From the NCBI GenBank assembly GCA_023133395.1, contig JAGLWO010000365.1, forward strand, positions 1 through 15,258: DNA of 15,258 nucleotides, given 5' to 3'. The notes beneath the pieces were generated by a model. It was not told where the DNA came from, made no database searches, and was given only the letters and a program-made list of their open reading frames with translations. The DNA is from Candidatus Cloacimonadota bacterium. GTDB taxonomy: Bacteria; Cloacimonadota; Cloacimonadia; Cloacimonadales; TCS61. Position 1 is the stretch's first letter; each line of letters starts with the position of its first letter. Made by a program: the position numbers and the translations under genes. Shown one piece after another: positions 7,246 through 15,258 of the stretch.

Positions 7246-7340
7246 GAGCAAAGAAAATGAGATATTTGAAATTTCAGCAATTGATATAGGATAGAAAATA
7301 TGATTAGCTTTATCATAAAAGTAAGTAGAATAAATAAAGA

Positions 7341-7381
7341 TAGGCTGTTAGCCTACAATTTTGGCATATCCGTTAACAGCC
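7341..7381 (+). terminator. Hairpin downstream of the TPR gene, weak terminator candidate
   Basis: TAGGCT (7341-7346) pairs with AGCCTA (7350-7355) around a GTT loop, followed by CAATTTT rather than a clean T-run. GGCTGTTA (7343-7350) can instead pair with TAACAGCC (7374-7381), excluding the first hairpin. Confidence 0.35.
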
Positions 7382-7500
7382 CGGGTAAACATAATGAGAG
7401 AAAAAACCAAGAAATGGCTTGTCCCCACTTATGCTATTGTTTTTTGGCAAAACCCTTTCATTATGTCAACAAAAAAGATTAACTTAGATAATAGGTGTGG

Positions 7501-7556
7501 GGAATTTGAAATGTTAATGTATTAAAATGGGACGAAGGAATTTGGAATGTTAATGT
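7501..7556. repeat. 20-base direct repeat
   Basis: GGAATTTGAAATGTTAATGT at 7501-7520 recurs at 7537-7556 with a single A-to-G change, 36 bases apart start to start. Short tandem sites of this kind can be mobile-element end repeats or protein binding sites; no transposase is nearby. Confidence 0.7.
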
Positions 7557-7569
7557 CGAAAAATAGGTT

Positions 7570-7628
7570 GAATGCTTCTTTATTTATCCATATACCCCCG
7601 ATTTAACCGGAGGTCAGGAGAAGCACTC
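7570..7628. repeat. Nested inverted repeat
   Basis: GAATGCTTCT (7570-7579) faces AGAAGCACTC (7619-7628) with one mismatch. Inside it ACCCCCG and CGGAGGT can pair with one mismatch. The pair could form a long stem or mark the ends of a small inserted segment. Confidence 0.5.
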
Positions 7629-7685
7629 ATTATGATGTTAAAAGCAAAAAATAAAAAAGTTCCGTATTTAACTATATGGAACAAG

Positions 7686-7720
7686 ACCCCAGTGAAATAA
7701 AAAAAAGAATTTCACGGGGT
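7686..7720 (+). promoter_or_regulatory. Leader hairpin next to the ribosome binding site
   Basis: ACCCC (7686-7690) pairs with GGGGT (7716-7720), then after a bulged A, GTGAAAT (7692-7698) pairs with ATTTCAC (7709-7715), around an A-rich loop. The 12 bp stem ends one base before AAAGGAG (7721-7727), leaving the binding site open. It has no T-run, so mRNA protection or translation control is likelier than termination. Confidence 0.6.
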
Positions 7721-7732
7721 AAAGGAGAAAAG

Positions 7733-10255
7733 ATGAAAAATAAAAGGTTAGGAATTTTCATACTCGTCACAGTGGTAGCTCTCATTGCCTGGTTACCTGA
7801 ACCAGCAATGTCAGATGTAATAGTCTGGGAATACACTGGACTTTCTTCTCCACACGATGCTGATCGTTTGTCAAATGGTAACACCTTGATTACTGATTCG
7901 GACAATGCATGGGTTTTTGAGGTTACTTCAGACGGAACCACGGTCTGGTCTTATTGGAGCGATTGGTCTTTCCCAACCGATGCTGATCGGTTATCAAATG
8001 GTAACACCTTGATTACTGATATGAGCGACGGATGGGTTTTTGAGGTGACCTCAGGCGGCACCATCGTCTGGTCTTACTCACCACTTAATGACCCCTGGGA
8101 TGCTGAACGATTGTCTAATGGAAACACCTTGATTACCGAGAGTGGAAACAATCGTGTTATTGAGGTGACCTCAGACGGTACCATCGTCTGGGAATACAGC
8201 ACAGGACTTAACCAACCACACGATGCTGATAGATTGTCAAATGGTAATACATTAATTTCTGACTATTCTAACAATCGTGTTATCGAGGTAACTTCATACT
8301 GCAACATCGTCTGGGAATACACAGGTTTTCGTCCACGCGATGCTGATCGGTTATCAAATGGCAACACTTTGATTTCTGAGTTTAACCACGTTATTGAGGT
8401 AACCTCAGACGGCACCACAGTCTGGGAATACACTGGACTTTCTTCTCCACACGATGCTGATCGGTTGTCAAACGGTAACACCTTGATTACTGATAAGAAC
8501 CAAGATCGTGTCATTGAAGTCAGCCCGCCGCCCATCATAGGTGATTTCAATTCTGACGGCTATGTAGACGGTGCTGACCTTCTGCTCTTCGGCGACCACT
8601 GGCACTTTGTTAACACAGATCCTGGTTGGGATGCTCTTTATGACCTTGTGCCGGATAATATTATCGATGCTGCTGATCTTCAGGTTTTCGGAGACCACTG
8701 GCACGAAGGCACACCCCCTACAAGATCCGGTCAAGAAGGGAGAGGACCAAACGAGTTTGCTGGTATAGTTTTTGATCTGGATGCAACCACTACCGGTAAC
8801 CAGAATCTGACCAGCATACTCTCACAACCGCCAGGAACTTACATACGAGTAGATGTGTATTGTACTGAAGTTAACAATTTAGATACCTATGAGTTTGAGG
8901 TAATCTATAACCCGACAGAGCTTGAATATGTAACAGCTACATCTACAAATCCCATTACCTTTGAAGGGAACATCCTTGAATCTAATGGTGGTACAGCACT
9001 TGGCTGGATGATTGATACTTCTACTCCGGGTGTCTTAAGTCTTGCTTATACCTTAGCAGGCACAGATACTCTTGAAGCACCGGAAGGAGAGGGACTAATT
9101 GCAGACATTGTATTTCTGTCTCTTGTTGACACTTATGGAACTCTGAGCTTTGGAGATGTTTACTTTTACGATTCCTATGGTGTGGTGGACCTCATTACAG
9201 ATAAGGGTACAGCTTCAATTGGTGGTGTCACTATCCCACCTGGTGGTGGTACAGTTACCTTCCCAGCTGGTGGATCTATTACTTTCCCACCTGGAGGTTC
9301 TGGTATTATTGATTTGACCTTTGATCCGGTAAATCCACCTCCAGGAATTCCTGTAGGTAACCCTCAAACTCTTTGGTGGGACTTTGATACTTCATTAGCA
9401 ACTATTGTATATCCAGTAACTCTTCGTTTGGAATGGCCATTTGATCCAGCAGTAGCTTATGCAAGTTCCGCTCTTCTTCATCAAACTGAAGCTGTTTGGT
9501 ATGCTCTAATTGATGGAAATCCAATTGCTGCTCATGCTGCAAATTTACCAAATCAATCTGCTATTTTGGCAAGTATAACTTACGATTTTGGTATTGACCC
9601 TTCATTTGTAGAATTTGACACCTGGACATTATCAGACTGGGGAATGGATGGTGATAACCCATTACCAGTAACACTAACAAACTTTGTAGCTAATTTTGAA
9701 GGAAGTTCTCCATTTCTGTGTTGGACTACTCAATCGGAAGTCAATAATATAGGTTGGAATGTGTACCGTTCTGAATCTGAGAATTCAGGACAAATGATCC
9801 AGATCAACTTCAATCTGATTCCTGGAGCAGGAACAACATCCATACCAACAAATTACATCTTTGAAGATGAATATGAGGTAGTTCCCAATAATACTTATTG
9901 GTACTGGATCGAAAGTGTTGATAATTCAGGTATGACAAATATTTATGGACCTTGTTCATTGACAATTCCGGAAGAAGGAGAGAACATTCCAGAATTACCA
10001 ACTACAACAGTCTTAAAAGGTAATTATCCAAACCCATTCAACCCGACCACATTCATTCAATTCGACATCAAAGAAAATGAAACTGCTGAATTGACTATCT
10101 TTAACATCAGAGGTCAGATAGTTGAATCCAAAACCTTCGAAGCTGGTGCTTATAACTACGAATGGAATTCAAAAGATAATGCTTCTGGAGTTTATTTCTA
10201 CAAACTGAGATCTGAAAGCTATTCTGAATTCAAGAAAATGATGTTACTGAAATAA
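7733..10255 (+). CDS. Secreted beta-propeller/dockerin/cohesin protein with C-terminal sorting domain
   Basis: An 840-residue exported protein. I start at ATG 7733, which has AAAGGAG at 7721-7727 and begins directly with a signal peptide (MKNKRLGIFILVTVVALIAW, cleavage near residue 27); the in-frame ATG at 7676 sits before the leader hairpin and lacks a binding site. Residues 28-264 hold six repeats of about 40 residues with DADRLSNGNTLIT, most ending in a VFEVTSDGTTVW-like segment, likely a six-bladed propeller. Residues 271-326 are a dockerin-like pair of calcium loops: the first is canonical (D271, N273, D275, D279, D282), the second degenerate (starts D304). Residues about 340-500 are cohesin-like, followed by a PPGG-rich linker, an Fn3-like region, and from about 764 the NYPNPFNPTT sorting domain ending KKMMLLK, as in type IX-type export. 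Ligand unknown. Confidence 0.9.
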   Translation: MKNKRLGIFILVTVVALIAWLPEPAMSDVIVWEYTGLSSPHDADRLSNGNTLITDSDNAWVFEVTSDGTTVWSYWSDWSFPTDADRLSNGNTLITDMSDGWVFEVTSGGTIVWSYSPLNDPWDAERLSNGNTLITESGNNRVIEVTSDGTIVWEYSTGLNQPHDADRLSNGNTLISDYSNNRVIEVTSYCNIVWEYTGFRPRDADRLSNGNTLISEFNHVIEVTSDGTTVWEYTGLSSPHDADRLSNGNTLITDKNQDRVIEVSPPPIIGDFNSDGYVDGADLLLFGDHWHFVNTDPGWDALYDLVPDNIIDAADLQVFGDHWHEGTPPTRSGQEGRGPNEFAGIVFDLDATTTGNQNLTSILSQPPGTYIRVDVYCTEVNNLDTYEFEVIYNPTELEYVTATSTNPITFEGNILESNGGTALGWMIDTSTPGVLSLAYTLAGTDTLEAPEGEGLIADIVFLSLVDTYGTLSFGDVYFYDSYGVVDLITDKGTASIGGVTIPPGGGTVTFPAGGSITFPPGGSGIIDLTFDPVNPPPGIPVGNPQTLWWDFDTSLATIVYPVTLRLEWPFDPAVAYASSALLHQTEAVWYALIDGNPIAAHAANLPNQSAILASITYDFGIDPSFVEFDTWTLSDWGMDGDNPLPVTLTNFVANFEGSSPFLCWTTQSEVNNIGWNVYRSESENSGQMIQINFNLIPGAGTTSIPTNYIFEDEYEVVPNNTYWYWIESVDNSGMTNIYGPCSLTIPEEGENIPELPTTTVLKGNYPNPFNPTTFIQFDIKENETAELTIFNIRGQIVESKTFEAGAYNYEWNSKDNASGVYFYKLRSESYSEFKKMMLLK
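8751..9230 (+). other. Cohesin-like module 1, paralogous to the one at 10417-10870
   Basis: Residues about 340-500 of the 840-residue protein. It shares long segments with the first module of the next gene, such as LDTYEFEVVYNPT/LDTYEFEVIYNPT, GTDTLEAPEGEGLIADIVF/GSDTLEAPEGEGLIADIVF and FGxVYxxDSYG, and the DNA also remains visibly similar. An ancestral module was therefore duplicated between adjacent genes. The pattern of a YNPT strand followed by a hydrophobic beta segment is cohesin-like. Confidence 0.7.
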
Positions 10256-10261
10256 AGATAA

Positions 10262-10316
10262 AAACCTTGCGAAGGTTGTGATACTATCAAAGGTATCTTG
10301 ACCTTCGCAATGGTTT
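10262..10316 (+). promoter_or_regulatory. Intergenic hairpin between the two secreted protein genes
   Basis: AAACCTTGCGAAGGT (10262-10276) pairs with ACCTTCGCAA-GGTTT (10301-10316) over 15 bp with one bulged T; inside, GATAC (10280-10284) pairs with GTATC (10293-10297). It starts 6 bases after the stop of the first gene and ends shortly before the ribosome binding site AAAGAGG (10321-10327) of the next. Only TTT follows, so it is either a weak terminator or a processing/stability element within one transcript. Confidence 0.6.
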
Positions 10317-10334
10317 AATCAAAGAGGAAAAAAG

Positions 10335-13300
10335 ATGAAAAAGAAAAGATTAATTTTAATATTAGGGATAAGTTTATTTTTCAGTTCCCTGATCTTTGCC
10401 GGTCCTAACGAGAATGCCGGTATAACCTTTGACCTGAATGCAACTACTTATGGTAATCAGAACCTGCTTCAGATACCAACCCCGAATCAAGGGAGTTACA
10501 TCAGGTTGGATATATATGCTCAGGATGTGGTGAATCTGGACACATACGAATTTGAGGTGGTCTATAATCCAACCCGTTTGCAATACATTGCATCTTCACC
10601 ATCCAACCCTATCACATACGAGCCTAATTTCCTTACCATAAATGGAGGTCAAGCACTTGGCTGGATGGTCGATACTTCTATTCCCGGTGTGTTAAGTATC
10701 GCTTATACATTAACCGGATCAGATACTCTTGAGGCACCGGAAGGAGAAGGTCTGATTGCAGACATTGTATTCCAGACACTGACCAACGAGAGTACTTACC
10801 TGAGTTTCGGTAATGTTTATTATCATGACTCCTATGGAACAACGGATGAAATCACTAGTACAGTAATAGCTTTGCTGGGCGGACTTGCTCCAATGCCTCC
10901 TGCTGATTTAACCTCATATCCCGATACAGTATTACAAAACGCCATTCGTTTAACCTGGATAGACCCCACCGAGAATGTAGATGGCACTCCCTTAGATGAT
11001 CTGGCAGGTATTAATGTCTATTATGCTGATGGCACACACATTAGTTCAGTCAATCCTGGGGTAGAGACTTATGCTGTTCAAGGATTAAACATCGGAGAAT
11101 ACTATACCTTTTATGTTACTGCTTATGATAATGAGACACCGGTAAATGAGAGTCTGCATAGCAATACAGCCGGAGCAATGGTTATTGCACCTATGCCACC
11201 TTCTGATTTTAGTGCTTACAGCGATTATACCTCACCAAGCTCAATTCAACTCTCCTGGACAGACCCTACTGAAAATATAAATGGCGTCCCTCTCACAGAT
11301 CTTAATCATATTGATGTTTATTATTCGGATGGCACTCTCATTGTTTCTGTCAATCCGGGGGTAGAATCATACACAGATGTAGGTCTTACAGATGGTCAGT
11401 TGTATAGTTATTATCTTATAGCTGTGGCTGATAATCCAAACATGTCCAATCCTACAGACACAGTAAACCGGTATGCCGGAGGCTCGCCTATACCATCACC
11501 CCCAGGAAATCTGAATAGGGATGTACTTCCGAATGGTATCATCCAACTTACCTGGGATGACCCTACCACACAGGAAGATGGTACTCCTTTAGATGATCTT
11601 GCAGGTATAAATATTTATCTTGCCGATATTATCATAACCTCGTTAGCACCAGGAGTGGAGAATTATACTTTTACGGATTTGATTCCAGGTCAGTACTATT
11701 CTGTTAGTGTAACTGCTTATGACAATGAAATCCCTGTCAACGAAAGCGAGCCCAATACTGTTGAAGGCTATAATACTACTGTTTTGTATGTGCACCCGGA
11801 CTCTACGCTCAACTCTATACAGACAGCACTGAATTACGCCACTCATCACGATACAGTGTTGGTTGCAGCTGGCACCTATTACGAGCACATCTCCTGGCCT
11901 ACTTATTCCATTGGACTAGGAACCCAGAGTATCCATCTGAAAAGTGAATCCGGTCCCGAGGTAACGATAATAGATGGAGGTGGAAACGGAACAGTTATAT
12001 ATATAGACGACTTTCAGCTTGTGGAGTTACCAATTTGGATAGATAATACTACCATAATTGAGGGATTTACTATTCGAAATGGAAATGCCAATATTTCCTA
12101 TGGTAGTGCCTTCGACCTTCGTAATGGGCAGTCAATTGGAGCATCACCAACTATCAGGGGTAATATCATAACTCAAAACAGTTCTGGCATGGGTAGCTTT
12201 TACTGTCACGCGGCTTCACCAATTATCACCGAAAATATCATTACTCAGAACAACGGCAACGCCATCTGTCTCCGCTATGGGGCTCATGTAACTATCACTG
12301 GCAATACCATTACTCAGAACAGTGGCTGCGGTATCTACAACGACGTCTTTAGCTCTACGCCAACTATCATCGGCAATACTATCACTCATAACGGCAGCCA
12401 TGGTATCTCAATCCCTGGTGGTGGAACCTTAGTTGAAAACAATGTCATAGCTAACAATGAAGGTTTGGGCATCCACACCCAATTTACTTGTGGTTTAATA
12501 ACTATAACCGACAACATCATAACCGGCAATTTATCTGGCGGCATCGGCGGGTCAAATTCTAAATCTGTAACCAACTGTGTTGTGTCAAATAATGGAGGCT
12601 ATGGCATAGGTGGCGGTGTATGGTTTACCACCACGACAATAACCAACTCCATTATATCAAATAATGATGGCGATGGAGTAACTGCTAATTGCTATCTCTC
12701 TATTCACTACTGCGATATATACAATAACAACGGTTTTGGACTTTATAATTCAGCTGATGAGTGCATGTCAGGTATCATACATGAAGCTCAAAATAACTGG
12801 TGGGGCGACCCGGATGGTCCTTTTGGTCCTAATGGTGACGGTGTAGGCTGTGCGTACGGACTTCTAGAAGATCGTATATATTACACTCCCTGGTTAACTG
12901 AGCCTCACATTCTCAAAATTGTCTCTGTTCCAGACTTTAGCTGTGGTGAGCCAGAAGAGACAATCACTATCCCTGTTAATACTACAGATATAACAGGAGA
13001 AGAGGTTCTCTCAACCGAATTTGCACTAAGTTATGACTCAACAATAATTACAGCAATAGATATAGACGCGTCTGGAACTTTACTTTCCGGTACTGATTGG
13101 ACATGGGATTACAGCGTAGTTGGTGATACATTATTTGTTGAGATGTCAGGCGCAGATGAACTTACGGGGAGCGGAACATTGATCAACCTGATATTCGTTG
13201 TCTCACCTGATGCACAACAAGGACAGGAGAGTCCTTTGCACTTTGAGGACTTCATATTTAATGAAGGAGTCCCGGTAGTAACTACCCAAGATGGCATTTT

Positions 13301-15258
13301 CATTGTGGGGCAGATTTTTGGTGCTATTGAAGGGATAGTTGCCGAAGCGGGGAGGAGTCCTATCCCTGGTGCTGTAGTTACTGCACAGGGTACATTTACT
13401 TACTGCGATACTACTGATGCCAATGGATATTATATTATGCCGGAAGCACTATCTGATACCTATGATATGACAGTTATTGCCGATGGATACAATGAAATTG
13501 ATACAACAGGTGTTGTAGTAATCGGTGGAGAAATAACTGTGGTTAACTTCCAGTTAACACATCCTGAGATAGTTGTGTACCCTGCAAGCATTGATTTAGA
13601 ACTTCCTGTGGATATAACCTATGATACTCCTATAACAATCAGTAATCCGGGTAACGGTCCACTTGACTTCTATATTAGCATTGGTGAAGGTGCCAGGTTT
13701 GTGAAATCTATAGAGTTTAAACCCAGCTTGTCCCGTGGGATCTCCTCTATCCAACAGGATGGAATCAATCCTATTCAGCGGGATGTTTCACCGGAAGGCA
13801 TGAAGACAGGTGCCTTGTTCGGCACACTCCAATTGGCACCTAACGCACAAAGTGGAACACTGGAACCCTGGCAAGGATTCCCACACCCTTCACCAAGATT
13901 TGATGAAGTGACCATTCACTATGATGGCGAGCCTTATACCGGTATTGGACTTACAAATGGTGGTACATTTGAGGGAGCAATAAGACTTACTCCGGATGAA
14001 CTCGGTCCTTATGATGAGTGGGAACTCATATCAGCACGGTTTTACCACTATGAGACAGGTACACACTCAGGACAGATAAAAATATATGGAGCAGGTAGTT
14101 CATCAGAACCCGGAGCATTTATTACATCTGAGCCTTACTCTGTTACTGGTGAGACCTGGTTTAGAACAGACCTTACAGAACCTGTTACAATAGATGCTAC
14201 ACAGGATCTGTGGACATCAGTAGAGGTGACACATAATGCAGGTGAATATCCTTTAGGTTTAGATGCAGGACCAGCTGTCCAGGGTAAGGGTGACTTTATT
14301 TACCAAAGTGGCGTCGGATGGGACGAACTTTATATTATTGGTTTTGATTATAACTGGAATGTTCGTGCAATAGTGGCTCAACAATGGCTATCTGTTACAC
14401 CTGAGTCAGGTACGGTTCCTGCCGGTCAACCATTTGACATCATTGTGCACTTTGATACTCATGGAATAATTCCTGACTCAACTTACACAACAAATATTTT
14501 GATACACAATAATTCAGCGGAGTCACCGGTGATTATTCCTGTAACTATGCATGTAACAGGTCCGGGACAACAGTTAAGTTTAGGAGAGAATTGGAATTGG
14601 ATTTCCTTTAATGTTCATCCTGATGATACTTCAATTGAATCAGTATTTGCACCTTTAACTCCAGATGATATACATCAGGTTATGAATCAGACACAGTCTG
14701 CAACTTATTATTATCCACCTGGTTCCTGGTATGGGACCCTTGAGGAGATAACTGATGGAGAAGGTTACCTGGTAGAAATGAATAATTTTGTTAATTCATT
14801 TATAGTATGTGGGGAGTCAATCGACCCTGCCACCCCGATCGCTTTAAATGTACCCTGGAACTGGATTGCCTATTATCCCCAATACACTCTACAAATAGAA
14901 GATGCTATGGCAAGTATAGTTCCTAATGTATATCAGGTTATGAATCAAACCCAATCTGCAACTTATTATGACCCACCTGGTGAATGGTATGGTTCTCTGG
15001 AACAAATGGAATCTAGTGTTGGTTATAAAGTAAAAATGAATGCTACTGATATCCTTATTTATCCAGGGCAAAGAGCAATTATTTCGGACAAAACCATTGT
15101 CACAAGAGATAAGACAAAAGATCCACCGGATTGGGAAGTAATACAAAATACCCAGTGTCATATGGTACTAATGGCAGAGATCACCCTCGATGAAGAGGAA
15201 TTTGAAGGTACTGATAATAATATGGCAGGTGCGTTTTGTTGGATCGATAGCTTACAAC
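10335..15258 (+). CDS. Giant secreted multidomain surface protein, 3' end outside the window
   Basis: I read this frame codon by codon from ATG 10335 to the right edge without a stop: at least 1641 residues, unfinished. AAAGAGG (10321-10327) precedes it. Residues 1-22 are a signal peptide (MKKKRLILILGISLFFSSLI, then FA). Then: cohesin-like module (about 29-178); three Fn3-like domains (about 185-282, 286-382, 386-479) with SxxLxWxDPT and NxVxAYDNE-type motifs; right-handed parallel beta-helix (about 484-852) with repeated NIITQN/GNTITQNSG rungs and an NNWWGDPDGPFG closing motif; second cohesin-like module (about 859-992); carboxypeptidase-regulatory-like domain (about 996-1076); choice-of-anchor/BACON-like region (to about 1410); and two tandem repeats (about 1415-1497 and 1503-1580) sharing YQVMNQTQSATYY/HQVMNQTQSATYY. 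The beta-helix could bind or cut polysaccharide, but no catalytic residues are identifiable. Probably surface-anchored or exported with its upstream neighbour. Confidence 0.92.
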   Translation, partial: MKKKRLILILGISLFFSSLIFAGPNENAGITFDLNATTYGNQNLLQIPTPNQGSYIRLDIYAQDVVNLDTYEFEVVYNPTRLQYIASSPSNPITYEPNFLTINGGQALGWMVDTSIPGVLSIAYTLTGSDTLEAPEGEGLIADIVFQTLTNESTYLSFGNVYYHDSYGTTDEITSTVIALLGGLAPMPPADLTSYPDTVLQNAIRLTWIDPTENVDGTPLDDLAGINVYYADGTHISSVNPGVETYAVQGLNIGEYYTFYVTAYDNETPVNESLHSNTAGAMVIAPMPPSDFSAYSDYTSPSSIQLSWTDPTENINGVPLTDLNHIDVYYSDGTLIVSVNPGVESYTDVGLTDGQLYSYYLIAVADNPNMSNPTDTVNRYAGGSPIPSPPGNLNRDVLPNGIIQLTWDDPTTQEDGTPLDDLAGINIYLADIIITSLAPGVENYTFTDLIPGQYYSVSVTAYDNEIPVNESEPNTVEGYNTTVLYVHPDSTLNSIQTALNYATHHDTVLVAAGTYYEHISWPTYSIGLGTQSIHLKSESGPEVTIIDGGGNGTVIYIDDFQLVELPIWIDNTTIIEGFTIRNGNANISYGSAFDLRNGQSIGASPTIRGNIITQNSSGMGSFYCHAASPIITENIITQNNGNAICLRYGAHVTITGNTITQNSGCGIYNDVFSSTPTIIGNTITHNGSHGISIPGGGTLVENNVIANNEGLGIHTQFTCGLITITDNIITGNLSGGIGGSNSKSVTNCVVSNNGGYGIGGGVWFTTTTITNSIISNNDGDGVTANCYLSIHYCDIYNNNGFGLYNSADECMSGIIHEAQNNWWGDPDGPFGPNGDGVGCAYGLLEDRIYYTPWLTEPHILKIVSVPDFSCGEPEETITIPVNTTDITGEEVLSTEFALSYDSTIITAIDIDASGTLLSGTDWTWDYSVVGDTLFVEMSGADELTGSGTLINLIFVVSPDAQQGQESPLHFEDFIFNEGVPVVTTQDGIFIVGQIFGAIEGIVAEAGRSPIPGAVVTAQGTFTYCDTTDANGYYIMPEALSDTYDMTVIADGYNEIDTTGVVVIGGEITVVNFQLTHPEIVVYPASIDLELPVDITYDTPITISNPGNGPLDFYISIGEGARFVKSIEFKPSLSRGISSIQQDGINPIQRDVSPEGMKTGALFGTLQLAPNAQSGTLEPWQGFPHPSPRFDEVTIHYDGEPYTGIGLTNGGTFEGAIRLTPDELGPYDEWELISARFYHYETGTHSGQIKIYGAGSSSEPGAFITSEPYSVTGETWFRTDLTEPVTIDATQDLWTSVEVTHNAGEYPLGLDAGPAVQGKGDFIYQSGVGWDELYIIGFDYNWNVRAIVAQQWLSVTPESGTVPAGQPFDIIVHFDTHGIIPDSTYTTNILIHNNSAESPVIIPVTMHVTGPGQQLSLGENWNWISFNVHPDDTSIESVFAPLTPDDIHQVMNQTQSATYYYPPGSWYGTLEEITDGEGYLVEMNNFVNSFIVCGESIDPATPIALNVPWNWIAYYPQYTLQIEDAMASIVPNVYQVMNQTQSATYYDPPGEWYGSLEQMESSVGYKVKMNATDILIYPGQRAIISDKTIVTRDKTKDPPDWEVIQNTQCHMVLMAEITLDEEEFEGTDNNMAGAFCWIDSLQ

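Larger units (their letters stand above)
7246..7732 (+). other. Non-coding gap with hairpins and a short direct repeat
   Basis: I see no convincing gene. It contains a palindromic hairpin (7341-7355) with an alternative partner (7374-7381), a 20-base direct repeat (7501-7520 and 7537-7556), a long-range inverted repeat (7570-7628) and the leader hairpin of the following secreted protein gene (7686-7720). The frame at 7300-7482 has no ribosome binding site and no recognisable protein character. Confidence 0.6.

Noticed and set aside
7257..7289. Ten-codon frame just after the TPR gene with AGGAG upstream
   Set aside because: Too short and without Met/Thr-like codon bias or an attenuator after it; I cannot support a function.
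7300..7482. Open frame of 60 codons after the TPR gene
   Set aside because: No ribosome binding site, runs through two overlapping hairpins, and the translation has no recognisable protein character.
7676..7732. Upstream ATG start for the 840-residue secreted protein
   Set aside because: It would translate through the leader hairpin, lacks a binding site and would put a charged 19-residue extension before the signal peptide.

Overview
The window looks like a bacterial chromosome from the FCB group, most likely Candidatus Cloacimonadota or a close relative. The main clue is the pair of large secreted genes in the right half. One ends in the NYPNPFNPTT-type C-terminal domain used for surface sorting, and both carry the cohesin-like, Fn3-like and parallel beta-helix modules common in Cloacimonadota and related surface proteins. 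DNA is AT-rich between genes and Shine-Dalgarno sequences (AAGGAG, AGAGGA) are clear. The lineage is inferred from protein style, not from a marker gene.

Region 1 (1-2410, + strand) is a tightly packed three-gene unit: a DUF3150-like protein truncated by the window start, a small uncharacterised MGQYYK-type protein, and a DUF2201-like protein with an HEVLH metallopeptidase motif plus a VWA domain. A strong terminator closes it. Families of this kind usually travel with a MoxR-type AAA ATPase, which would lie to the left of the window.

Region 2 (about 2411-5530, - strand) holds the entry steps of the aspartate amino-acid pathway: lysC (aspartate kinase), then asd (aspartate-semialdehyde dehydrogenase) 31 bases later. 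In front of lysC is what looks like a classical transcription attenuator: a 40-codon leader peptide with five Met codons in seven, an intrinsic terminator with nine T, and a competing helix that starts at the leader stop codon. The module is bracketed by two direct copies of a 120-140 bp intergenic repeat made largely of GCTAA heptads.

Region 3 (5950-7245, + strand) is a lone gene for a TPR protein with a MerR-like N-terminal segment, preceded by a dyad that could be an operator. Then comes about 490 bases of non-coding DNA with hairpins and a 20-base direct repeat.

Region 4 (7686 to the window end, + strand) has two consecutive secreted giants. The first (840 aa) combines a six-repeat beta-propeller, a dockerin-like calcium module, a cohesin-like module and a C-terminal sorting domain. 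The second (at least 1641 aa, open at the window end) begins with a closely related cohesin-like module, followed by three Fn3 domains, a parallel beta-helix, another cohesin-like domain, a carboxypeptidase-regulatory-like domain and tandem C-terminal repeats. Each gene is preceded by a strong RNA hairpin near its ribosome binding site. Together they suggest a cell-surface assembly, possibly held together by cohesin-dockerin contacts.
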